NCBI GenBank assembly: GCA_037447605.1
Contig: CM074814.1
Span: 571,716 to 635,715 of the forward strand
Length of the DNA: 64,000 bases
DNA from: Zygnema circumcarinatum
Taxonomy: Eukaryota; Streptophyta; Zygnematophyceae; Zygnematales; Zygnemataceae
Direction: 5' to 3'
Shown: in pieces, positions 36,401 to 48,655 of the stretch
How positions within the stretch are numbered: position 1 is the stretch's first letter
Layout of the letters: the number at the start of each line of letters is the position of its first letter
Notes under the pieces: generated by a model
The model's database searches: none
Told to the model about the DNA's origin: nothing
Seen by the model: only the letters and a program-made list of their open reading frames with translations
Made by a program: the position numbers and the translations under genes

Positions 36401-39400
36401 TTACTTACGAGTGCTCAATCCCGTAGCCACTGCTGCTGCTTGTCCTTCCAGACCTCCTTTACGCTCAATCTCTTTGCTACTGACACTAACCACTCTTGAA
36501 CCCTCTGCATCTCCCTCTCGCGTTGCCTCGTTAATAGGAGCTAATCCCTTATCAAGCACCTTCACTTGGTCCCCAGAAAATACAATCTCTTTCGCATCTT
36601 CAAGAAACTTATTTGACTTCAAGGCGTCCTTCACCCCTTCGAGACCCTTTCCTTCCAAGACCGTACTCTTAGCCTTTTCCAAAGCCCCTTCTCTCAAAGC
36701 AGGACTATTGATAGATTCCACCTTCTTACCTAAATCTAGAGCTTCCCCATACTCTCTCACCCCTTCAGCCAAAGATCCGTTCTTGTTGAACTCCGTTCCA
36801 CTTCCTCTCTCCACTTTCTGATATGAATTATCCTCAACCTCGTCCCAACCATCATCAAATAGACCTGCCCATAGCCCTTGCCAGCCACCTCTCAGCTTCA
36901 TTTCACCATTTACACCTTCATTCCTTCCCTCGTTCCTCTTCAAACCACCATTCTCTGTCCCTGAACTCCACATTGCACCATTTCCATCCTCAGAATTCTC
37001 CAATTTTCCCACATGTTTCCTCTCCTCCGCTCCCTTTCGAATACTCGGAAAGGGCAAAGATCTGAGGCCATTCCCTCCCTCGTGAGAACCCCGTCCACCA
37101 CCTCCAATGGCTGCTCCATTCGACCTTCCAACTCCCTCCATTGCTTTTTCCATATCCGCCCTTAAATTCTCACCCATCTCTTTGGCCTGCGCCAATATCT
37201 TTTCAGCAACTTCCTTCGGTACTCCCGGTACATCCAAAAGTGAAGCTGCTCTGTCAGCTTCCTTCGCCAACTTACTCGCCATATTTGCCATTTCCAAAAA
37301 TACTGGAGGGATCTGCGTCTCCTTTGGAGGAGGAACAAGGCTAGTTTGCTTAGCTACTATGTCACCAAACTCATCCTCTTCAACATATGCTTTATATGTA
37401 AGTCGCATTTTCAGCTCCCCAGAAGATCTCTGAGCAGCTGGTCCCCACCCGAGGCGGAGAGGCAAATTCAGGTCCATTGGTACAGTGTCTTGCAAAATGG
37501 AAAGAGGAACCTGCTCAGGCAATGCAGGAAAGTACAATGTTAAGTAAATCATGATATTTTCTGTGTGGTCTACCAAAACTTTATCCTTTGGTCACAAGTA
37601 TTCTAGCAAAATCCCCCCCCCCGCCCACATGAACCTCGGAACCATACAAAATTTCCAACTGAGGATGGGTATTGAAAATGAAAATTGACGTGGCGCCATA
37701 TTTGCGCTCAGTACGCCCTCTAAAAGGGGGCTGCCAACCCTTTTTATCTGTTCCTAGCGTTACATTTTTGTACCGTTGTAAGTGAAACAATTAAAACATT
37801 TGCATAGAGCGATCTCTACTGACGTCATCCTCTAAGATGTAACTCTGGTTGTCCATGATGCGATAAGGAGGCAAGGAAGCTTCAGAACTTTTTGGTCCGT
37901 TTGAAGTTGTATTCCAAGAAAAGGTTGGCACCCACCTCTCCATAACCGACAGTATAAGTGACACCTAACGCATCGCGGACTCGGACAGTCAAACGCTGAG
38001 ACTTCGGATCAACAACCAGTAGCTGGAAATCCTGTAGTTTTCAAAACACACACATCCAAAGTCTTTGTGTAAGCTGTTGAGTAGCTTGAATGTTTCCGCT
38101 GGTTCAGTTTTGAGACACTGAATAAGTGCTAAACATGGAAGCGGGAAACTCCTTCCACATTCTTCTTCAACATTATAGAGAAAACAAATATGTCTGTCAG
38201 TTTGTCCTTGAATCCTGTTTGAGCACAAACCATAGGTTGTTTCTTACGGCGTAGAGTCAACACTAAGCTGCATTGAATACATCTCCCTAGAATATCACAC
38301 AATTCGATAGCATATTCTGTAATTCAAAATACAAGGGCGTTCAATGGCAGACGTACAGACACAATATACAATATACCTGATTCCACAACGGAGCACCTGG
38401 GGGGCCGATTGTGGAGGTTTCAGAGTTTTTTTTGCTAGCAACCACCTGTTCTCCAAGCGTGAGGACTACATATGGATCTGAAGTCCCTGCAAGAAGTGAG
38501 ACAAAAACTTCTATCATACTGCACAAATGCAAGTGTGATTGGCTACTCTCTCACCCTGGCGAACCAATCATAAGTCCCGCTGGGCTTCTTGCAGGTAGAC
38601 TAGCATGGACTGTCTTTATGGCTAGCAGGACCTCATCATCTCAAATTACAACTATGGACAGATCCAATGCATGCTTGCCCCACACACTGAAAGAGAGCCA
38701 CAGCTTACCATAACTAAAATACGGTAGCCTCCGTGCTGCGATTAGCGTCAATGAAAGCTCTCCAGCAAATCCAAAATTTCCAAAAAGCGATTGTCCTTCC
38801 TTGAATGCCACCCCCTTTCGTCCCTTTTTCCCCTTGAGAAGGTCGACCACACTTTTGTTGGGACGCACAAATAGTCTCGGAAGGTCCTCCGTCAGCAGCT
38901 TTTCCAAAAACCTGCAAATTAAAGTTCTTCATTCTATAAAAAACATAGAAACTGAGGTTTGGCATAGGACATGCCATCACTGAAGTTCAAAAATTAGCAC
39001 AGACAAATGCTTTACACTGTATGGAGAGAAGAGTCAACTGAAGGATCGTGCCAGTCAAATCTCACATCTCCATTACCAATAGTTAAACGACGCGATAGCT
39101 ACAAGTCATACTTTAAACAATGTCTACAACAACTAGAAAAGACAAGGTGATTGAGGAGCACCTGGAGAGGAACGGGATGGCTGAAAGTGACGGGTAGCAC
39201 GGTCAACCAACAGCCAGGAAATACAATTGATCGTAATGGTATGCAAAACCAAGGCAACAAAGGCAAACAGATCAGTTACCAAATCGGATAAGATGTTGGC
39301 TTCTCACAAACGGACGCATACATCCCAGGATATAAACAGTCAATGTCTGATTGACAGCCGGCAGCTTGATGAAATGTCCCATTCTTCCGTTTCATTCTAG

Positions 39401-41938
39401 TCTAGAATGCTTTGCTCTTGACTCCCCTTCTTGACACTCTCCTCCTCAACTTGCCTTTCTCATCCCTCTCAGCACTTCCAATTTCCATCCATCAAGTCCC
39501 TCTCGTTCTTTCCATTCCCTTCTCAACCTTCGCTCCCAACCTTTTGCCTTCAATTCCTGACATCCCTTCCACCCCGTAATACTCTCCCTGCACGTCCCAA
39601 TCCCCATTGCCACTGAACCCAGAGCCGCCAAAACACGTTCTTCTCCTCCCTTCCTTTCCTTTCCTTTCCAGTCCATCCCTTGACTTTCCTTCATCTCAGT
39701 CTGCCGCGAGTAGTAAAGAGAGTAGGAAATTATGAATACCCATAAGATTGACAAGTCGAAACGGGGCGAGAGCCAACTTGATTTTTGGCAGCGTCACAAA
39801 TGCCCATGTGGCAGTCCCAATCCAAGGTTCACATGGTATCAACTGCATTTTGACCCAAATCTCGGCATCAACGTCCAGGTCTCGTACACCAACAGGAATT
39901 GTCAGTGGCAAGAAACCGAGCTTCAGTGGAACTTCTAGCAACATGCGGGCTTCTCCAGTGTACCGAAGACCAATTTGATACCTGCCAAAGAAACAGAAAA
40001 ACATATCAGCATGCGAAAGACCTGCACAGGACTTGGCTTGCATGCTGCTTTCCTGCCCTTCAGTAAAAGCATACCCGGAAAGAAATGACCTATCGTAAGT
40101 GCATATCGTGTGTGCGGGCATCCGCCATTCATTAAAATGAGGGAGTGGGCGGGGGGGAGAGGGGAGGGAGGACAAGAGGGAGAGGGAGAGTAAAAATGAA
40201 TCTCCTTTCTGCATTAACTTCTCTTGCAAGGAAACCAACTTACTGCAAATCAGTAGCCCGTCGTGAAGTTTTTCGTTCAATGCTTCGGACAGAAATTGGT
40301 TCATCACCAAGAAAAAACTGTTTCACCTTCACTCGCTGGACATAACTGGGCTTTTTGAGATCGTCAATCAGTGGCTGAAGCAAGCCGACCATCCATCTCT
40401 CGATCCCGCGCCTATAAACCTTTACTACCTTCCGCAATACCATGTTCATCCACTCCACTGACTCCTTCTTAAGCATATCAAGAGCAGAACCCATAGGAGG
40501 AATCTCTGCAGGAGCGCGCAAATTCTCGTTCTGCTGCTTCTCCCATTCTGCTTGCTCCTCAGGACTCCGCTGCTTTTCCGGAATGTTAAAATTGGAAGAA
40601 CCCCTGACAATGGTAGCCACATTTCTTTGTTTAGATGCACAACGCCAACAATCCAACAATTTTAGGATAGCGCCCATGCACCGCAATGTCGTCTCGCTAA
40701 TGGCAAAAGGCCAGTTTGGACATTAGCCAACTAAAGAGCGTTAAGTGCAGGGATAATGTATTCAAAAAGTTGGCTTTCAGAATACTGACCCGAATATGTT
40801 CAATTAGCATACAAGTCAAAATACAAGCAAAGGACATAGAAGCAACAGTTAACAAGTTTAATGCTTTAACTGCAATCCTTGAGTTTGATTCTTTCCATTA
40901 CAGGACATTCCAAACCACCCTGCTCTGAACTCCATATGCTACTAACCCAGTTGCCAAAATTTAACGGTAGATCACACTAGTCCTCACCAGAAAAACCTGT
41001 TGCTTCACAGCAAAAGCGTACTTTTTCCTTATAATGGCTAAAAGCACAGGCAACAAGGGAACAAAATGTACTCACACTGAATCTTTTGCCACTTCCGATC
41101 TCCACCGTTTCACCATTTTAAGGAAGATAATAACAAGCCCAATTCCCAGGAAAAACTTTTTCTGCAACAAAGGCTGCAGGGGCGCTGGTACCGCCGCTTG
41201 TACTGACGCAGTCAACTGCTGAACCCTTCCAGAAGATTCTCTGATGAACCCTTGGGCTTCAGGTGGCAGGCTTTGTTCCACCTCTATCGCTTTCTCCTGC
41301 ACAACCCGAGCAATCTCTTGCTGCTTCTCCTGCATCTCCTGTGCCAACTTCTGTCCTTGCACTCGAGCCGACATCACCGCTCCAGCCGCATACTCTTGCG
41401 CAGATGTGATGTCAATGATTTCAACTCGGGCAAGCGGCAGGTATCCTTTATCTCCTGCAGCCGTGTGCGGACGCTGAGTCTCAGACTCCACAGCTTCCAA
41501 ACCCCGCTCTTGGTTTTCTGTTTCCACCTCTCGTTTGCCACCTGTCGATATTACTTTTCTGCTTTTGGCATCAGCATCCGCTGAAGCCACGGTATGTGTA
41601 TATTGAACATAAGTGGCCTCCTTAGTTTCCAACCCTTCTACTGCACTCAAAGGCTTCCTTTTGACATTCAAGTAGGTCAAGACTTGAGGAGAAATGAAAG
41701 CCGTTCTAAACAATGAACGTCTTCGACTAACTGTTCGAGAGCGGACATACCCGGAAAAAAGTTTTATTTGGCAAACTGTTCCGCTGTTGTGGATTCTGCC
41801 ATTACATGATTGTTGCATCCTGTTTCTGTAATAGAGCCGACCTCGTTGCTGCAAGGCGGCTCGGTTCGTCTGGCGGCTCCGTGTGGGAGCACATTCACAA
41901 GGTAGCTTCGCAAAACCTAAGCAGCTTGTAACCTCCAT
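36401..41938 (-). CDS. NTMC2T5: SMP/C2-domain lipid-transfer protein, NTMC2T5-like (paralogue 1)
   Basis: Eight exons: 41076-41938, 40244-40603, 39740-39981, 39162-39180 (19-nt microexon), 38709-38911, 38377-38486, 37936-38031 and 36401-37510 (3003 nt, 1000 residues). The N-terminus is Arg/Ser-rich and transit-like. A hydrophobic helix (FFLGIGLVIIFLKMV) follows near residue 270. The SMP domain begins at ESVEWMNMVLRKVVKVYRRG and runs through YTGEARMLLEVPLKLG, VGVRDLDVDAEIWVKM and KIKLALAPFRLVNLMAIPFL to FLEKLLTEDLPRLFVRP. A C2 domain follows: GELSLTLIAARRLPYF, TSDPYVVLTLGEQVV, APLWNQDFQLLV and RLTVRVRDALG. The roughly 280-residue tail is charged and low complexity. SMP domains carry lipids at membrane contact sites, and plant NTMC2T5 proteins act at the chloroplast envelope (family knowledge). 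A paralogue lies head to head at 45676. Confidence 0.9.
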
Positions 41939-43009
41939 CTCGCAGGCTGAGAACCCCTAAAAAGGTAAAATCCTCGATCAAAGATGGGAATGGTACTGGA
42001 TGTATTTACTTGGTAATCAAAATCGTTTCTGTAGTCAAATAATACAACAAGCAGTGTACAATGATGTCTCAGAAACCAAGCATATTCAATTCTTCACGCA
42101 TAAACATGCAGGAAATCTGGAAAAAATATAGAAATCGATCTAGCATGATTAATATTAATGCTTGCACGCTCGACAAAACGTAAAATGTAAATAGTAGCAC
42201 TTCATAGATAAATTCTCAACACAAAAGAATGCTTCCAAAAGAAGGCTCTTGCAACAGACCTGTACCTAAAACATCGGCCTTGACGTCAACTTTATCGCTA
42301 GTACTGTCCCAGATTGTATCCAAACAGTAACATCGTCACAAAACATCGCTAAAAGTTGGTGTATCATGGGATTCGGAAACACCTCTTATGCGAGTAAACT
42401 GCACTTGATACATCTTCAATGTAGCGGCTTGCTCGACACTTCTTCTCCAATGTGCAAAAAAGTACAACAAAATCAAAATCATTTCAAAATGACTTTGTAA
42501 GCTAATAATCTTGCAACAGTCTTGCATCTGATACGACCCCTTGATGATGTTTCATCTTGATCATCCAATAAGAATCCAAACAGGTTCATACCGTTCTGAA
42601 TCATTTGACCACGACCGAAACGTTTCGATGACTCTTAAAGCAAAAAAACTCGGCACCAGATCTGCGCTTCAATCTCAGCTCTCCAAACCCAAACAAACAG
42701 AAACCTGCCGAACCTGCAAAACCTGCAGATTCTTTTATGGAAAGGTGCGAAAAGAGGAACATTTTTGGCAAGAGAAGTCCGGCTGGACCTCTGCCTGACC
42801 TTCGAGGGCGACTGGGCGCTGACTGCCAGGTGGCGCCATTTGGGGACGTAACGTGGCACTGTGTAAGTCGTGGCGTGCAGTAAAAGGTCCACGTGGTGGC
42901 TCGAGAAGCGGCTACAAGGTACTTCCGCCACGTGGCGGTTTCTGGATGGCCGGGGGGTCGATTCCGTACGGGAAGGGGTTTCGGTACAGTACCGCGGTGA
43001 GTCGCCGTT

Positions 43010-43350
43010 GGAGGTTGCTTTGCCAACTAGCCACTGGTTGGTTGCAATCATTTGGATGTGGTTGGCTGGGTCTTGTATTGGGCGGCTCAACCCATCCATT
43101 GCCATGGTTGGCTGGGAACGTCAACCCAGTGAGTGAAACTGTCCTAGGTAACTGCATTATTAGGTCTGTACATGCAAGCCAGGTAGAACCATTGGACCAG
43201 ACAATTGCAATGGTTGCACATTGCATTCAATGGTTGAGAGCAATCGCCAACCATAAGTTGGTGGACCCAGCTAACCATTGACAAGGGTTGTCATTGGCAA
43301 TGGTTGACAACCATTGCAACCACTGAATGGCAGACCCAGCCAACCATTGT
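43010..43350. repeat. Irregular AACCATTGNCAATGGTTGG repeat region
   Basis: Many forward and inverted occurrences of GGTTGGCTGG, CAATGGTTG and CCAACCATTG. Because CAACCATTG and CAATGGTTG are reverse complements, the region can form many small hairpins. More copies are near 43700. Confidence 0.7.
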
Positions 43351-43541
43351 CATTGGTGCCAACCATTTCCATTCAAATAGTTGTCAACTCTTGCTTCCAC
43401 CATCCTTCGGCGCAGCGGTTGTTGGTGCCCGTCCCGGTGGGCTCCCACCCCTCCCTCCGCGTGCCGTGCCCATATCGGTGACCTTCGCGGCTGCTTCTAG
43501 CGTCGTGTTGTTGAGCCTAGAAGGATATCCGTTTTTTCCTT

Positions 43542-43612
43542 TGGTTCCCCATGTTGATTTTATCCACGTACATGTACATTTGATGGCCATGCCTTCGTGA
43601 GATCAACTCTAT
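43542..43612 (-). repeat. Dispersed palindromic element, copy e
   Basis: Reverse complement reads GAAGTGAAAATAGAGTTGAT, then CTCACGAAGGCATGGCCATC, AAATGTACATG, CATGGGGAACC. Collinear with copy b over about 70 bp. Confidence 0.75.
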
Positions 43613-44459
43613 TTTCACTTCATTTTTTGTTTTCAACTGACTCCTGTCAAAGTGGCAATAGTTGCTTGGGGGATCCAGCACAGTAAAATGTTCGCCAGTC
43701 ATTGGCGAACCTGCCAACCATTGGCATTGTTGCCCATCAGATCCATGCGCGTCCTTGCCGTTCATCTCCTCTTTTTTGAAAATTCAAACACTGCTTGCCT
43801 CCTGGCCGGAAGCCCTTGTCGCTTTCCCCGCCGACCAAAAGATTCCGTTGGGTCGTACCGTGCTGTACACCAGAAAGGTCGTACGAATCACCGACAATCG
43901 GGTCCAGGAGATCCGCCCCGAAAAGCACGCCTCGCGTCATTGCCAAAATATCTGCTCGCGTCCACGTTGGCAACTGATCTCAGCCGTCAGATCAACATTT
44001 GGAAGGCTGGTTTGAGCTCTCGAGGAATCCAAAATTCGCGTCGACCAATCAGGGGATTTCTCACCGACACCGTCAAAAAAGCCCCTGCCACGTGGCCCTA
44101 ATCTGAGTGCTTTTTCCCGAACTCCCGCGGAACTTTCGACACTGAAAGGCGATTGGTCGCTAAATCACTGGTGCGGGTCCAGGATGCATTTCAGCCTTCC
44201 ACGTGGCACAAACCTTGAATCGAACGGGCGATACTCGTTGCCGCAACTTGTGACTGCGTTTGAAAATGTTTTTAGTGGTCGCTGAACGTCGCTCGTGTTT
44301 TTTGTGAACGGCGCGTCGGCCCCCACCTGGAACCTTGCTAGGGCGCCACGCCAGAGGAACGAAGGGTACAAATGGGGTATATCTTCCAACGGCCGATTTA
44401 TCCCCTTATCGCAAGTTCGCAACCCTGAGTTGTCTGAGCGCCACTCCGTTCCGTGGCGG

Positions 44460-44523
44460 AAACCGAAAACCAGAAACCGCATACCGCAAACTGAGAACCA
44501 CAAACCGCAAACCACAAACCGCC
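44460..44523. repeat. AAACCGC/AAACCAC short tandem repeat
   Basis: Eight or so 7-10 bp units of type AAACCGCA. Confidence 0.8.
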
Positions 44524-45675
44524 ATGCGCAAGTTTGATTTATGCGCCATAATTTTTTATTGAATAGTCAGATGTCGAATGATATATCGCCACGTAGCAGC
44601 TTGTACCACGTGTCGAAGTTATATTGGTCGAAATTATTTATTTTTTTCCATACTTTTTCTCAAGGTGAATGCAAACGAACCAATCCCGTCACAGCTCGAC
44701 GGCGGGAAAACCGCAAACCAGCCTCAGGCGAGATACTGACGTAAGGAAACGTTAGTAAGTTGCAAACTTGTAATTTTTCGGTTGCGAGAATTGCGCAGGA
44801 CCTCATCAAGAAAATGGGGTAGAAGCGTGCAGAAAAATGGCCCGGCTCGAGTGTGTGAGCAGAGGCGCTACCTCAGCGGCCCGGCCTGCTCTTGCTCTGC
44901 CTCGCTCTCTCCCTCACTCTCTCTCTCTCTCTCTCTCGCTCTCTTTCTGCGGGAGGGAGAGGCTTCAGGGGGGAGCTTGGAAGGGCGCCAGCTGGAGGTT
45001 CTGCAAGGGTTCTGGAAGGCCTTAGCCCTTGTATGGTTTGGAAGGACGAGCGGTAAGGAGCATGCGCCTGCTTTTTCCAGTCATCTATTGCATGCAGAGA
45101 GAAGAGAGAGAGAGTGTGTGAGATAGAGGAGAGAAGGAATCTGGAGAGAGAGAGGGAGAGCGGGAGAGAGAGTTGAGAGAGGGAGAGAGTGAGAGAGAAA
45201 AGCAATCTGGAGAGAAGGAGCGGGAGAGAGGGAGAGAGTGAGAGAGAAGCAATCTGAAGAGAGAGAGAGCGGGAGAGGGAGGTGATGAAGAGGAGGGGAG
45301 GGACAGAGAGAGAAATAGGGAAGTTAGTTAGTTAAACGGATGGAAAGACAGTAAAGGGACTAAGATAGTGCAAGGGGAGGCGAGAGGGGTTGTTGAGATA
45401 AGCGAGCAGAGAGCAGAGGGCAGATGTGAAGGATGAGAGAAAAAAACGAATTATTTCAGAAGGGAATATGGCGAGAGAAAGAGCTAGATATCTGAAGCAA
45501 AGGCAGCAGGTTGACTTAAATCATCAGTCTCAAACATGTTTCTAGTTACAAAGAGTTGCTGAGAGTGTGCTTGTCTTCTGAAGAATCTCCTAAAGTTTTA
45601 TCGGAGGAGAAACGAGAGGAATAATAGTCACTATTCCCGGCTTGCAGATTGAATCCCTGAAGACAGAGGCTGCCC

Positions 45676-48591
45676 ATGGCCGCCGGAGGGTTCTCTACTT
45701 GGGAGAGCTGGGTGGTAGCGAGACCCTCGCAAAACTTAACTCTCGCATCCTCTTCTTTAAGATCCAATAGCTTCACCAGTTCCTGTACTCATAATGCCCT
45801 TCTATCAAAAGAAGCTCTAGGCTCTCCCTTCAGGCAAATAATCCGTGAAAAATGCGGCAGGAGACGCACCGAACCAGGCCAAAAAACTCCCAAAATTCGC
45901 AAATCGAGACGAGGAGTCCTGGTAATTGCTAAGTCCTCTCTTCGCTGCAGCCGCTTTGCAGGCGAGTTGAATGGGAGTGGGTTCGGAATAGGGGGTGAAT
46001 CAAAGCTTGAAAGGGGAGCTAGCAGTAAAGTAGGATTTAGTGATACACGACATCGGCATCGCGTAGTGCGAACAGTGCCAAGGGCAATTCCGCCTCTTTT
46101 GTGGATTCAAATGCCGGAAGCAGGTCCTATGAGAGATTTAGTTTTTTCAATTTTTGGAGCAAGCGGAACTTCACTTCTTGCAGGGGCAGCAGTGTGGGCG
46201 TGGCATCGGGAAGAGCTCAGGGTGAGCTTACTGCTTCGCTTTGATGGTGCTTGGGATGGGTATGGGGTGCGGATGTTCGTGATGTATAGCATGCATCTTG
46301 CATGGACATGATGTATGCCTGATGCCCGGGCAATTTCTCTCCCTCGTACGCATGTGTTAGTGCGTCTTCTAGTTAGAAGAGGTTTGTTTTTTGTGGAAGG
46401 TGTTTGCTCAGCTTCAGTGAAGGGAGGTGACTACTCACTGACAGAAGAAGTTTGAGTCAATGCGAATTGGAGGTGCTTAGCAAGCTTTTTGTACGAGGGG
46501 ATATTCTTACCCGTAGGCTAAGCTGCGTAGGTGCACACATACGACATCTACTACGCCTGGATGCTCAGTTATGCAGAATTGAGCATGTGCAAAACAATAT
46601 TTATCCGTTTTTCCATGAAGAACGTTGTTCTTCCCAGCTAACATCTTAATTTCTTTGTTGGTTTCCTTTCAGCTGAGAGCTGCAGCTGCAGAGAGAGGCC
46701 GAGCTGCCCTTCCTGAACCCCCGAATGTTGCGGGCCAGAAAGAGTCTGTGGAGTGGGTGAACATGGTCATTCAAAAGATATGGCGAGTGTACCGCCGGAG
46801 TTTGGAAGCGTGGCTAGTGGGCCTTCTGCAGCCGGCCATAGACAAGCTGCCCAAACCTGACTATGTCACTCGAGTCGAAATTGCCGAGTTCTCTCTCAAT
46901 TATGAGCCGATATCTGTGAGGAACGTTCAGAGGCGGGCATCAAGGCGCTCCAATGACTTGCAGTAAGGCCTTTCTTTCTTAGTCTCTTCTTATTCTGGAC
47001 TAAACCCATTTCTGAGCCCTGGGAGAGTTATGTAAGGAGTAAAGGGTGTAAAGCTCAAACAACTACCTGGATGGAGATTGGGTCCATATAGTTGAGGTTG
47101 TTTGCCAGCAAATCTGTCTCTCGCTTTCTCAGCATGTTTCGCCTTCCTCCGCAAGAAATAGCTTCCCAATCTGACTGCAGGTTTAATGGGTTTGGACCAG
47201 TCTGTGAGAACAAGACAAACTGAGGGGAAAGAAAGGAATGAGTGTGTTAGAATCATCGAGCTTTAGCACATAGCTGAAATAGGCTTGCCACCTAATTTAT
47301 CGAATGCCGCAAATCAAATCAAATTGAATCGAGTTTCATACTGACATCTCGCCATATTCCAATAGTCGTCGTTCGTAGTTGCCTGTGGCTTCACTCCTTC
47401 GCCTTTTTCTTCACTCTCCATTTCCTTCGGTTGTTCTTTCTTTCCCCCTTTCTCTTCGCTTACATTTCGTTTCTGCACTTCCTGCCCCACCCCACCCCCC
47501 TCNNNNNNNNNNCCCCCCCCCCCCCCTCCCACTTTCCCTTTTCTCCCTCTCCCTCTTCATCTCTTTGCAACTCCCTTATCGTTTCCCTCTCACTGCCTCC
47601 ACCCTCGCCCTGCCTCCCGTTTTCTCTCTCCTGTTTCTACCACTCCCTTTCATCCCTCTCGTCCCTCTCCGCTTCCCCGTTCTCCCCTCCTTCCCCCCCT
47701 CCTAATTTCTTCTGTACCGCTGGACAACAGTTAATGCTTCATTCCTCCCTTTTTCTTCCTGCAGATACCACATAGGGCTGCGGTATACGGGGGGAGCCCG
47801 CTGTCTCCTTGTGCTCCATTTGAACCGCAACGGTATGCAGACGGCAATTCCTGTGGGAGTGCATGATCTCGATGTGGATGGAGAGCTATGGGTGAAGCTT
47901 CGACTCACACCACGCAAGCCCTATGTGGGCACACTTTCGTTAGCATTTGTGCGACTTCCAACAATCAAGTTGGTTTTGGCACCATTTCGCATCGTTAATC
48001 TGTTTGGTGAGTGGTGGGCAACTCTCATGTGAAGAGCACACTTAAGTACTCAGTAAAATTGAAATCCGTTTCGTAGTAGAAAAGTTTCATAGGGCTGAAT
48101 CTAAATCATGCGTGGTGGGTCGTTGGTGGGAGTGATGTCGACGAGTGCGTAAAGTTAGTGTTGTCCTCGTGGCTCTCACTTCTCACATTGACCTGATATG
48201 CTGAAACTACTGTTGCGAGATGGTCACTCAAATTGAACTAACGAGGAGCTGGGTTTTGGGTTGTGGGCATATTTTCCATGATCTATTCTTCTGGTTTCAT
48301 CAGCTATACCCTTCTTGTCCAGGTGAGCGGCATGCTAAAACGAATTGCCAGAACTTCGTTTGCTTAAACACAATGCACATCCCAAAGCCGAACTCTCTGA
48401 ACTGAGCAAAACAAAACTCGCTGCACATGTTACATGCATTAGCATGTTGTAGGATATTTCTCACTCCTCTGCCACTGTAAAAGCTCCCATTTTCACAAAT
48501 TAGAGTAACTCCACATAGCTCTACAGGCTTCCGAATCTTCCAGTGGAGTGTCTTTCGCCGTTACAACTCATCAACGCTGACTACACCCTCT

Positions 48592-48655
<64 letters not shown>

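Larger units (their letters stand above)
41939..45675. other. Divergent intergenic region between NTMC2T5 paralogues
   Basis: 3.7 kb with no gene supported. It holds CCACGTGG motifs (42888, 42928, 44089, 44198), a TTGCCAATGGTTGG-like repeat region (43010-43350), element copy e, an AAACCGC array (44460-44523) and a long GA-rich tract (45090-45300). Likely contains both paralogue promoters. Confidence 0.6.
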
